Shown: one piece after another, positions 1-11,515 of the stretch
How positions within the stretch are numbered: the stretch's first letter is position 1
Layout of the letters: every line of letters starts with the position of its first letter
NCBI RefSeq assembly: GCF_003073045.1
Contig: NC_037591.1
Location: 44,643,403-44,707,402, forward strand
Length of the DNA: 64,000 bases
Origin: Pomacea canaliculata
Lineage: Eukaryota > Mollusca > Gastropoda > Architaenioglossa > Ampullariidae
Reading direction: 5' to 3'
Translations under genes and position numbers: made by a program
Notes under the pieces: model-generated
Database searches by the model: none
Told to the model about the DNA's origin: nothing
What the model saw: only the letters and a program-made list of their open reading frames with translations

Positions 1-3000
1 ACTGATGGCGCCTCAAGGGCCTCCATTGTACGTCACGTACTCACGTGCCTCAATTGACCCACAATCAACGTGCCGACGACGTAACCCATGAGGCAACTGC
101 TCTCTCCGTCTGTCGCACCCTCAATACCCCGGGTCGGACGCGAGTGATAACATTTCTTGGGACCAGAATTTGAATCCGCACAGATAATCCAAAAGTGTCC
201 GTGCAACTAGTTAGTGTGTTTTGTCGTCTGTTTATTTGGCATAGTGGTTGTTTATCTTTGACGTGTACATTTTATTTTCAGTTATTCATCTTGTGCTGAG
301 GCCACATTGTGATATGAACACCCTCTTCGCAAGAAGCAGTCAAGACACGACAAACATGCGCCGTAACAACAGATACAACCCTCAGATCCTCAGGCGGACT
401 ACAGCTCTCCACCCACTCCCCACTTACACGCCCCTCCCGTCAGGCAAGTCTGCCATCTGGGCTTGACCCTTCATCCTTCTCCCCGAGCTACACCTTCCAG
501 CGGGAAATACAGTCAGCCTGGGACAGAACAGTCAGACGGGGACAGAACGACAGGCTGGGACAGAACAGTCAGACGGGGACAGAACACTACCTTCTGTTCT
601 TCCCTCCATCTTACGGGTGCGAAGCATGAGGGTAGCGACATAACATCGCTGCACCCGGTCCTACTTTCATGTGCTTACAATTTTTGCATCAATGGAGCAT
701 CCTCATCAGTTATCCGCATTCATCCATCAGTTACCGCGCTGTTCCTCCATCACTCCGTGCCTTTATCATGCAAACCGTATTTCGTGCAACAGAAGGGAAC
801 CAGCAGTATGGCCAACAGACATCCGAGTACATTTCCAACGACCGGTCTTGTAGAAAAACAACTGAATTAGTTTTTCAAAGTATTTATTATTTGTGATACA
901 AACTGTGTGATCAGGTAGACTACTGACAGACTACCTTAGGTACAAAGTGATCTGATGACATGACATGACAGTGACACGTGCTATGGATATTAGCGGTTGT
1001 TGACAGCACGCTAGCAGACCTGCTCCTCTCACTTTTCTAAACGCTAATTTATTTATTAATTCTGTTAGGACCAGACAGACAATAAAGATGTATTGTATTG
1101 TAATTGTCAGTAAGACTAATGGAGCTTGTTTTCTTGTGAGAAACTGACTTTATTGCAAGTTGTGACTGGACACGGGTGGAGGCGGTGAGCGGCTTACTGT
1201 GTCTAATGTTGTCTAAGGCTGCGCTGTATTCTCACGCCATAGACTTACTGTTACGTTCCTGGAGAAACGGGTATTGCGGTTGATATTTGGGTACTTGAGT
1301 GACAAGATCAGTTAGTGTGTCTCACAGCCGCACCCTCATTCAGGCTGGCTGCTAACTCGCCACAAGTCACGTGACCAAATTGTTCGCCAAAACTGTCAAC
1401 ACCTCCACCCCACCCACCCGCCACCCCGACCACTTTCCTGGCCCCCTCCAGCCTAACGACTGCATGTTGTTTCTTCTTCCTCATCATCTTCGTCGTCAGC
1501 AGCTTCTTGATTACGACACAGCCGTCAAACGGCCGCCATCATCAAGGGAGACAAACAATGCGCTGACCTCTGACCCCTCAGCCCAGTGCTACCGGGATTG
1601 TGAAGGGTAAAGGTCATGACACCTACCTTGTGTACAGAATGGACCTTCAGCTAGCGCCATCTTGAGAGTAGAGCGAAGTGGGTGGTGCCCCCCCCGACCC
1701 CTCTTGTGGAAATGGACATGGTGATGATCCCAAAGTGTAAAATAATGACTTGCCCAAGCATCCTTTAATTTACATGTTAATTAAACCATGGCATTGTTTA
1801 TTAAAGCAATGTTTATTCCACGTCTGACCTTCCCACGCAGTACAACCTCATCCTCAGTTGTGTGCTGTGATTGGACTGTCCTTCCACAAAATGTTTTTCA
1901 GAGGAATGAATGTTTTTTCGGTATCCCTGTTTCCTGGCTGACAGAGCTTCTGGCGCTTGAGACAAGGACAACACGGGAAGGAAAACGGAAGGATGAACAA
2001 CAGAATATTAATGACTCTTGAAAGAGTAACCCGTATGAGGTCTACTGACCCTTCCCTTCTACAGCCTCAGGGGCGGTGACAAGTGGAGTGGGTGGTGAAA
2101 GCAGGAGGGCGAGGCAGGCTGTGGTAAGAGTTGACTGTAGAATCAAGAGACAAGATGGCGGTGGACAACTCGACCCACGCTCACCCTTCTGACAGCTCTG
2201 GGTGCAGCTGGCCGGGTGGAGAGAAGTATATCCCTGCTCCCGGTGCTGCTAGGATGACCAGCGGTAGGACGTGATGGTCTGAAAGTGTTGACTGTGTGGT
2301 GTATCCGTCTCTGAGGAATGTCATCTTTGTTGTTTCCTTCCTGGCTGAACTTCACAGGAAACGTCTTTCCTTATAAAAGTCACGTGACAGTTGTCTCACT
2401 TCTTGTCTTTTCTTTTTTATTTACTTTCAGCTTCCTTCTGTCTGCTGTGTGGTTCACTTCTGTCTCTTTCGTCTCATTCCTTTCTATCACTCGTGGGTAG
2501 ATATGGAGGAACACCACCATTTCCTGAGCTACCCGAATAAAGTGAATGTCCACAGCGCCCTGACGCATTTCCAGGGTAGTTGGACTAACGGCTGCTGTGG
2601 GGAGAAAGTGCGCGTTGCTACCGATATTTTAAAAAGTTATATCTAGTAACATACAACGTTGACAATTATCGGGGATGCTCCGTTTAAAACGAGAATTTTC
2701 AAACATTTACGTGGTGTAAATTTTAAGAAATGTAGTTTGTTTACTGGTAGTAAAATCAAATGAAAGATTGTAACTGTATGCGACAGAGAATTCACAAATC
2801 GGATGCAGGTGAACTGTTAGAAACTAACCAAAAAATTATTTAAACGATATAAACAAACATAAAGTACCAAAGAAACACATTGTGGAATACTCGCACCTGT
2901 CGACTTGACTTCTGTTACCTCACTATAGTTTGCTTACAGCCAGGGTCATTTAGGTAGTTTGGTTGTAGCACTTGTAGCTCTACCAACAGTTGTATTCTGG

Positions 3001-3235
3001 CTCTGTATATTGTGATGTAGCTCTGTATATTGTGATGTAGCTCTGCTTAGTCTGATTATAGCTGTGTATATTCTGATTATAGCTGTGTATATTTCGATTG
3101 TAGCTCAGTATAATATAAAAGACAAAAGGCAAAGACACACCAGACAAACTACTTTTGTTTACAAATGATACCTGTGCTTAAACAGCTTATTCAATAAAGG
3201 GACTTGTGTCACTAAAGTTTATATTTGTAAAGACA
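1..3235. other. Left flank, no gene recognised
   Basis: I find no protein or RNA gene here. There is a short duplicated GACAGAACAGTCAGACGGGG phrase (515-590) and five diverged 21-bp units like CTCTGTATATTGTGATGTAG (2999-3110). Open frames up to 135 codons show no family features. It includes the 3' flank of PON-A. Confidence 0.6.
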
Positions 3236-3242
3236 ATTTATT
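3236..3242 (-). terminator. Candidate PON-A polyadenylation signal
   Basis: GAATAAA on the minus strand about 470 bases downstream of the PON-A stop at 3708. Supported by position and motif only. Confidence 0.3.
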
Positions 3243-3707
3243 CAACATTCGCTGTGTCGATGTTGTTTAGCAGGTAGTGTAAACTCAGGTGAGTAAGAAA
3301 CATACTACAATGATCGACAAGGGAGAGGACTAGGAGGCAGCGGTGTCAAGGTGCAATCCATCACATAGTTATCTGCCTCCTACCAACAGTTTCATGACAC
3401 TGACACTAACAAACTGCCTAGTGTCATGACATACAGTCACTGCTCTGTCCTCGCCACTCACACTTGCCAAACCTTCCATCGACACATTGTGTGGATTGTG
3501 CTGTAATAAAAGTATTGTGCTCTAAACATTGGTCTTGTGTATACATCCTTCCTTCCTGCCTGTACACCATGTCGGGGGCATCACGTGTCTGCTGAAAACC
3601 GTAGAAGTTGGAGGTGAACATTGTAGCAGGCAGAGCTGGAATCACTGTCAACAAATGGAATGGAATGCCAATCCAAAGACTCGCTCTCTTCGCTTGGTGT
3701 GCAGTCG

Positions 3708-6700
3708 TTACATAGGAACTGTGACGTCACAGTGGAGCAGTTTGTGTAACACGGAGCCCACCAGCAGCCGACCGTTGAAGACAACGGCAGATGAGGACGC
3801 CGCCAGTTGTCCCCCGTCATCGTACAACAGCTCCTGTGCTGACACCACCCGGCCCTCCTTCACCCGTATATGTAGTACCTGAGAATATGAGACCTGACTA
3901 TGCTCAGCTCTCTATATGGACTATACTCAGCTCTCTATAGGGACTATACTCAGCTCTCTATAACGACTATACTCAGCTCTCTATAGGGACTATACTCAGC
4001 TCTCTATAGGGACTATACTTAGCTCTCTATAAGGACTATACTCAGCTCTCTATAGGGACTATACTCAGCTCTCTATATGGACTATACTTAGCTCTCTATA
4101 GGGACTATACTCAGCTCTCTATAGGGACTATGCTCAGCTCTCTATATGGACTATACTCAGCTCTCTATAGGGACTATGCTCAGCTCTCTATATGGACTAT
4201 ACTCAGCTCTCTATATGGACTATACTCAGCTCTCTACATGGACTATACTTAGCTCTCTATAGGGACTATACTCACCTCTCTATATGGACTATACTTAGCT
4301 CTCTATATGGACTATACTCAGCTCTCTATATGGACTGTACTCAGCTCTCTATAGGGACTATACTTAGCTCTCTATAGGGACTATACTCAGCTCTCTATAT
4401 CGATTATACTCAGCTCTTTATAGGGACTGTACTCAGCTCTCTATATGGACTACACTCAGCTCTCTATAAGGACTATACTTAGCTCTCTATATGGACTATA
4501 CTTAGCTCTCTATATGGACTATACTAAGCTCTCTATATGGACTATACTTAGCTCTCTGTAGGGACTATACTTAGCTCTCTATATGGACTATACTTAGCTC
4601 TCTATAAGGACTATACTTAGCTCTCTATAGGGACTATACTTAGCTCTCTATATGGACTATACTCAGCTCTCTATATGGACTATACTTAGCTCTCTATAGG
4701 GACTATACTCAGCTCTCTATAGGGACTGTACTCAGCTCTCTATAGGGACTATACTCAGCTCTCTATATGGACTATACTCAGCTCTCTATATGGACTATAC
4801 TCAGCTCTCTATAGGGACTGTACTCAGCTCTCTATAGGGACTATACTCAGCTCTCTATAGGGACTATACTCAGCTCTCTATAGGGACTGTACTCAGCTCT
4901 CTATAGGGACTATACTCAGCTCTCTATATGGACTATACTCAGCTCTCTATAGGGACTGTACTCAGCTCTCTATAGGGACTATACTCAGCTCTCTATATGG
5001 ACTATACTCAGCTCTCTATAGGGACTGTACTCAGTTCTCTATAGGGACTGTACTCAGTTCTCTACTCAGCTCTCTATAGGGACTGTACTCAGCTCTCTAT
5101 AGGGACTGTACTCAGCTCTCTACTCAGCTCTCTATAGGGACTGTACTCAGCTCTCTATATGGACTGTACTCAGCTCTCTACTCAGCTCTCTATAGGGACT
5201 GTACTCAGCTCTCTACTCAGCTCTCTATAGGCACTAATATGGTAATCATATACCTGTGAAGGAGCAGCCGAGGAACCCGGATGTTGCATAAACTGCAGCA
5301 GCTTGAAGAGGATTGGATGGCTGCCCAGGTACAGGTCGCCCGACACACGGTCGACAATAATATTGTCAGGTGACGAGTACAATGGATACACCTGCAAACA
5401 CGTGCAAAACCAAAAAGTTTAATTTGAAAATCTGCAAGAAAAGAAGCGTTTGACTGATATGAAGCAAGATATTTATAAATAATTGCTAACATAAATAGTT
5501 AATTACTAACAGTCAGCCCCATGAACTGAGGAGCTGATTTCACCAAGTCTCAGGCTTGATTGCACTGACGACTGACGTCACGAGGGTCACCAGTCCGTCT
5601 TATCTTTCTCTTGTGACTAGCTTGTGACTAGCTTGTGACTAGCTTGTGACTAGCTTGTGACTAGCTTGTGACTAGCTTGTGACTAGCACTTGTTTTGTCT
5701 GTGGAACTGAGCACACTTCCTGTGTAGAGCTGCCCAGTGGAATTAATGCACTAGGCCATGATGGTTGTTATTATCAGTCTTACTGTAATGTTCAGCAAAC
5801 CTCACCTGCTGTTCGGTCAGAGAGCTGTCGTTGTTCCTCTTAAAGATCCACAACTCTTGTCCAGTAATGGCGGCTACATAAACATACCTGAGGTGTAGAG
5901 AGACATCACACTATACTCATTACTCACTGACTTATAGTAGCTATAGACTCATAGTAGTCAATAGTTATTTAGGATTAATTATTAATTATCAAGATTATTT
6001 ATAAAGGATAGTTTTCATCCAAATGAAATATTTATCAGTTATAATTAGTTCTACAAGACTGATTGTCTGTTAGTGGTGACTCTAGGTCTCGGTGTCTCCA
6101 TGGTGTGGTTCAATCCACATAAAGCAACATATTGTGTGCATGTTGTATAGTGTGCTGAACATCCAACAGAATGTACAAATGTTTAAAAATTATACTCATT
6201 ACATACTCAGTTTTGAACATCACTTTCTGTTAAAAAACTCGTTTAGTAGTAGGCAATGCTTTTGTGTAACAAGACGCAAAATGTGCTTGAGTAAACATCA
6301 GTTGTAATTGTCGTTTGTGTTGGTGCATAAATTGTTTTCTTGTGTCAGACTTCAAGTATATTGCCACGTGACAACAAATGAAGAGTGTGTTGTGGAGGGT
6401 CCAGTGTCTTGTCTGTCAGCACGCCAGGTGTGTCGTTAAGGAGGGTGTTAGCGACTTCACTTTTCTCGGTACCTATCTCCTCTCCCTCGCTGTCTTACCT
6501 TCCCCAACCCTCTATGGAGTCAGGCACCCATTCCCGCCAACTGGGTCGACTAGGAAAAGTGAGCTGCGCTACACGGGTATCGAACCGTCAGTTCGGACGC
6601 AAGCGCTCTAACCACTCGGCTCTCCGCCTCCCCAAATATTCGAATGGATCACTTGAGACATGAACAGTTGTTATGTATTCATCATATAACACATCAAGAT

Positions 6701-9700
6701 TTAACTTCAATGTATCTCAGTTGGGTTTATTCGTGTCACGTGGAATGGCGGGTAGTATATTACACACGCAATATGTGTCCACACCTTTGTCTGTGCGCGT
6801 GCCACACTCACCTCCGGTCGTGGGACATGTAAATACCGTTGGCTGACCTAATGCCATCCGCAACAACAGAGTAAAATCTTCCGTCAAAGTAAACCACGTT
6901 TGTGCAGGGCAAGTCCAGCAGCACTTCCAGCAGAATCCTCAAGATGGAATGGCTGGCGTGCGAGTTGGTGAAGTAGAAGCTGTTGTCACTTGTAGCCTGA
7001 ACGTCGTTCATCCTGAGACAAACAATGAGCTGAGGTTCCAGACAAACACGACAGCAGGCAGGCCCACAGGTGGCAATGGGGGAAGTAGGCAAATACTAAT
7101 AATATTATGTTTATTTATGTAGTGGGTTTCCCCACCATTAAAGGTGGGCTCAAAGCGCTTTACTAAAAACACACAAACATAATAATGGTCTCAAAAACAA
7201 TCACTGACAAATAGCCAAATTGTAGCAGTAAGATCATTGGGTTAGTTTCACAATCACCGAGAAATGGCCACATTCTGTTCAAGAATTTCCGGACTGAAAT
7301 ACTGGAGGCAGCCATCAGCATGTTGGGGTGGTCATACACTGTGTACAAGCCTCCTACGACTGTGGAGAGAGAGAGAGAGTTGTGGTCAGTGAGACACACC
7401 TGTCCGCTACCTGATATTAAAACATGGCTACCTTCACACTGCTGTGTATGACACCTTTATTGACTTTGAGAAAGCAATTGTCATCATACACGATGAGTCA
7501 TTGGGGAAAATCATGCCTCATTATGAAATACCACAGATAATAGTAAAATGTGATAAAAGCTACACACACACTTTCACACCAGGTGGTTTGTAGAAACAAC
7601 AAGCTCACGGATAACTTCAGCATTACCACTGGAGTCAAACAGGGATGAAATGTTTATACTGGCCAGGGACTGGCTCATGAAACAAATAACAGTAGACAAG
7701 AAAATGGGAATAAGTTGGACACTTATATCTGTACTGCAAGAAACATGATGGTGATGACATTGTTACACTATCCAGCCAACAAAAAGATGTTCAGGAAAGA
7801 ACAACAATCTGACTAAAACTACATGAAAAGTAGGAGTTAAAATAAACACAGGAAAAATAAAAACAAAATGAGACAGAATGCCAACTCAGCAGAACCCATC
7901 ACAATTGACAACAAAGTAGAGAAAGTCCAAGAATTTACATACCATGACAGTCGAGTAGCAACAGATGGAGATTCAGAAAAGGATGTGAAAAACACTCATC
8001 AAAGCAACCCAAGCCTTTGCCTTGCTAAAAGAAACTTGGAAGTCCAAAGCTCTAAGGAGGAATACACAATTAAGAATCTGTACAAGCAATGTCCTTTCGT
8101 ATGGAAGTGAGTGCTGGACGATAGCAGCAAAAGTTCGGCAGAGGCTAAAGACTTTTCAAACCAAATGTCCGATGAAACTCTTCAAGATATTGTGCTCTAA
8201 CACAATCACTAATGAAGAAATCCTTACAAGAGCCAGCTGGACAAATATCACAACCACAATTCAAATAAATAAAAAGAAGAAGGAAATGGCTACTGCATGT
8301 GTGCAGAATGAAACCAGAGACACCACCCAAAATACTCCTTCACTGCACAGGTGATGGCAAGAGGAAGCCAGTGGTCAGTAGAGAGAGAACTACAGGACCA
8401 GAAACTGTCCTGGAACAGCATGGCTGACCGTGCTGATGACAGTCTCTAGCGGATGTCTTATGTACCACTTTAGGTAAGTAACAGTCTCATCTCGACACAC
8501 CAATATATTAACTAACAGTCTCATCTCGACACACCAATATATTAACTAACAGTCTCATCTCGACACACCAATATATTAACTAACAGTCTCATCTCGGGAG
8601 AGGAGAACGTGGCCTGATGAAGCAGCTGTTGTTGCTCGGGGTCATAGGTGAACTTCTCGATGGTGTCCACTGGCGGCTCTCGTTGTGGGTGGTTGACCAC
8701 AAACACTGTGTGGCGACCTGTCAGGGAAGGGGTTAAAGTTCAACATGTGATCAAAGTGTGAAGTTTAGAGAACAGCATGCTGTCATGATGGCAGTGAAAT
8801 ACTAGGGTTAGAGAGGACTAACAACGAGAGAGGTCAGCATTAGAAATAGATGTTCGCAAAAGAAAAGGCGAGGGAAGTAGAGAAGAGGAGTAGGAGAAGA
8901 AGAGAGAGGAGAAAGAGAAGTAAATGAATCGCTAGTAAGAACGACCTCATGTTTGTGTTTGCATATTTCCTATCCGTGTTATTATATTTCACTTACATAT
9001 TGGTGTATATCTTAATGATTTCTACACGTTTTGGGACACTTTCATGGTACACAGGTTACATGGTGGTTTACACATGCTACACTATGACACTTACTTCACA
9101 CATAAACATTTTACTACTGTTTCCTAACTTCCTCCCTAACTGCAAGTTCATTTCTTATCTTTGCGCTCCTGTGGATATTACCTGAGTTTAAGGTGCACTC
9201 AAGGCAGAATAAAACTGTTTAGACTCTCATAAAGCGTGTGATCATCTTGAATCTCATCTTTTTTTCGGGTGTCTTCTAATACAAAACGTTGAAGGTTATG
9301 CAGGGTGTTGTGTTTAATGAGAGAAGATACGCCGAACTCTTCTCGTCTGCTTCAAGGCAGTCTCCTCAGTCACGTGACCTGATGACGTATGCCAGGGACT
9401 GCTTACCAAGCCAAACGATTGCCGAGAAAAAGATGGAGGGAATTCAAAAATAGTTGTTGTGTTTACAAATGCAGAAACTTGAGAAGAGAATAAAAGTAAG
9501 GAGGCCAAGACTCGGGTACTAAACTACAGTCAAAGCTCTTGGAGCCTAAAGGGTAGCACTTGTGCTCAAAGTAAACACTCTGTCCTGCCATGAATGTGTC
9601 TATTTTTATAAACATCTACCAAATGATAATAAAGTGAGGAAGGAAACAATGAAATCTTCTGTAGTGTCCTCGTGCTCTGCAATCGTAAATAAATATAATT

Positions 9701-11515
9701 TTTAAACGTTTTGGACTGTCGCCACAGCCTTATCAGCGCCTTGACTCTAACTTTAATATCCTTGCACCCACATGACTGTTTACATTTACCTTTATTGACA
9801 TGTTTTCATCTACCTGTGATCTTGTCCTCCCATACGCTGATGCCATGAGGCGCGAATGTGCCGCGGTCCAGGTGAGGCGTGGACACAATCTTGAGCTGTC
9901 GGACACCTTGCTGGGGTTGTTTGAAGTCGTACAGGTACACGTGTCCCGCCAGGTTGTTACGCCGGTAATGTTCTTTGTACCCCGCAGCCGACGTCGTCAG
10001 GAGGAGTCCCTGGAGGGCAACGACCTTTAGTCATCTTGAAATCATTTATTAGTTATAGAAAGCCATCTTGAAGTCATTTGATAATCATCTAATAGGTCTA
10101 GTCAGCATGTATGAAACAGTAGTCCACCCTTATAGAATGACCCGCCAGAACTACAACTGTGGATGAGACGACTATCGAGGGCGGGTCATTTCGGTGTTGA
10201 TGACAATTTAAAAGGTCTGCGATGCTCAACAGTACAAATGATTCAGCATTAATTTTTTTTTCAGTTAGCGTTTTTTCCTTTTGCTAAGACTTCATATATT
10301 TGTAGATGCTGCATGTGTGTGTGTTACGAGAGAGAGAGAGACACACACAGGTCGTGTCACATGTCATGCCAATGAAGGAAGCCTCTCACAGACGTGATGA
10401 AGGTCAGTCCATCTGAGAGAGTCTCCATGTCCTCTGACCCTAGTTCTGGAGAAAGGAGGAAAAGCAAATGTTAGGGATTCCTCTGGATGATAGTGTACAT
10501 CAAAGACCACAAACATTCCATCCTCCTTAAATACCAACGCATTATACGTTTGTGTGTACGTGTGTCTGTATACGCGTTTCTTGCCTGTCTGCCTTGGGAC
10601 GTGAGGACTGGAAGCAGGAGATGGAGCTGTACAGTGTGTCACCAAGTGTACATAGACTGTGTCACGTGTCAGCTCGCTCTTGTGTGTCACTCAGTGTACA
10701 TAGACTGTGTCACGTGTCAGCTCGCTCTTGTATGTCACTCAGTGTACATAGACTGTGTCACGTGTCAGCTCGCTCTTGTGTGTCACTCAGTGTACATAGA
10801 CTGTGTCACGTGTCAGCTCGCTCTTGTGTGTCACTCAGTGTACTGTAGACTGTGTCACGTGTCAGCTCGCTTTAGTGTGTCATGAAGTGTGATCACTATT
10901 CTGTATACTTAGTGTAGGTGTGGAGCTGTGTGATGTTTGAAGTCGCTCTGTTGTGTGCGGGGTGACCTTGTGGAGACACGGGGTGGACACGGGGTGGACA
11001 CACACAAACACACATCAGAGTGTAAATACAACTCTTCTCTCGTCAATATAGCTTGTCAATAAAACTGTCTCTCGTCTGACTTACGTATACCCTCTACAGG
11101 TTTGCAATCTCCTGGATAGTGTGGATAGAAATGTCTGAAGACGCCCATTTTCACTCTGTAACATATGGACAACAGGACAGCACGTTGTTTAGCAGACAGA
11201 AGACTGTTGGCGTCCCGCACACGTGTTTCATTCACGTCCGTCTGTGTGTCGGTGTTATCTATGTCTGTATCCGTGCAGCTGTATCCGTGACTTAGTATCC
11301 GCTGTTAGCTGTTAGTCTGATACACCGACATGAACACACACACACACACAAACAAATATACAAACACAGTGGTACACACCAGGAGACAGTCGTGACGTGC
11401 AGACAAACAAAGACCAAACATGTGTGACGTACGTCATTTTGACAGCGTGACGTGCAATGACGCCGAGTACGGCGACGAAGATGGCAATGGTTATCAACTT
11501 TCGTGGGGTGGACAT
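3708..11515 (-). CDS. Paraoxonase PON-A, 9 exons, 376 aa
   Basis: Calcium-dependent lactonase/arylesterase of the paraoxonase family, a six-bladed propeller normally secreted or membrane-anchored by a retained N-terminal hydrophobic segment. Coding exons in gene order: 11515-11433, 11155-11085, 10445-10390, 10009-9814, 8717-8585, 7012-6812, 5887-5806, 5391-5254, 3878-3708. All have AG acceptors and GT donors, and phases join without a stop. Residues 8-22 are hydrophobic (ITIAIFVAVLGVIAR). Family residues visible: Cys45 and Cys370 (disulfide pair), Glu56-Asp57, His125 in PHGISVWED, His145 in VVNHP, Asn182-Asp183, Asn238 in SANGI, Asp283-Asn284. Ser298 replaces the Cys found at PON1 position 284. 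Start chosen because it opens directly into the hydrophobic segment; length fits the family (about 355). Introns carry a LINE, a SINE and four minisatellites. Orthology to vertebrate PON1/2/3 cannot be assigned one to one. Confidence 0.93.
3895..5232. repeat. 23-bp minisatellite filling PON-A intron 8, about 58 copies
   Basis: Head-to-tail copies of a 23-bp unit (GACTATACTCAGCTCTCTATA plus GG or TG) occupy nearly the whole 1375-bp intron between exons 8 and 9. The array ends about 20 bases from the exon 8 donor and about 16 bases from the exon 9 acceptor. Units differ at two places (ATAGGG versus ATATGG; CTCAG versus TTAG). The last 200 bases contain shortened units. Open frames through it are a by-product of the unit. 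Confidence 0.95.
5610..5686. repeat. 11-bp tandem repeat, 7 copies, in PON-A intron 7
   Basis: Seven exact copies of CTTGTGACTAG in a row. The copies are identical, which points to a recent expansion. No coding or regulatory role is visible. Confidence 0.95.
6440..6636 (-). mobile_element. tRNA-derived SINE in PON-A intron 6
   Basis: Read on the minus strand the element opens with a tRNA-like head: GAGCCGAGTGGTTAGAGCG resembles a Leu/Ser-type A box, and GGTTCGATACC is a perfect B box about 30 bases later. A non-tRNA body follows. The A box departs from consensus and the head lacks a paired acceptor stem, so it is a SINE and not a functional tRNA gene. It shares orientation with the host gene. 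The downstream limit is approximate. Confidence 0.7.
7450..8475 (+). mobile_element. Decayed RTE-like LINE 3' part in PON-A intron 5
   Basis: Antisense to PON-A. Pieces of a reverse transcriptase and its C-terminal region can be read in shifting frames: an IDFEKA-type motif near 7460, a TGVKQG-like motif near 7630, then QEFTY near 7930, YGSECWTI near 8100 and NTITNEE near 8205. The last two match the C-terminus of the LINE at 41457-41975. It has several stops and frame changes and lacks the 5' end. No target duplication was found. Confidence 0.75.
8481..8594. repeat. 34-bp tandem repeat over the PON-A exon 5 donor
   Basis: Units start at 8481, 8515, 8549 and 8583; the last is the real exon 5 end. 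On the minus strand each copy repeats the exon end CGAGATGAGACT plus the donor: GTTAGT in three copies and GTTACT in the farthest. The true donor is followed by three downstream copies of itself. Use of a downstream copy would add 34 bases per unit and shift the frame; a stop appears in the second unit. Confidence 0.9.
10640..10885. repeat. 48-bp minisatellite in PON-A intron 2, about 5 copies
   Basis: The phrase CATAGACTGTGTCACGTGTC recurs every 48 bases from 10651. A 132-residue open frame across it is an effect of the repeat. Each unit carries a CACGTG E-box-like core; no function is claimed. Confidence 0.92.

Noticed and set aside
463-870. 135-codon plus-strand frame
   Set aside because: Low-complexity, no recognisable domain, overlapped by other frames, and no splice or promoter support.
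4192-4377. Repetitive peptide frame MDYTQLSIW...
   Set aside because: It is the 23-bp minisatellite in PON-A intron 8, on the strand opposite to the gene.
3895-5232. CRISPR-like array
   Set aside because: Repeats are head to tail with no unique spacers, in an animal gene intron.
6560-6636. Functional tRNA gene on the minus strand
   Set aside because: A and B boxes are present but acceptor and anticodon stems do not pair, and a SINE body follows directly.
10487-10885. 132-codon frame with repeated VYIDCVTCQLALVCHS
   Set aside because: Product of the 48-bp tandem repeat in PON-A intron 2.
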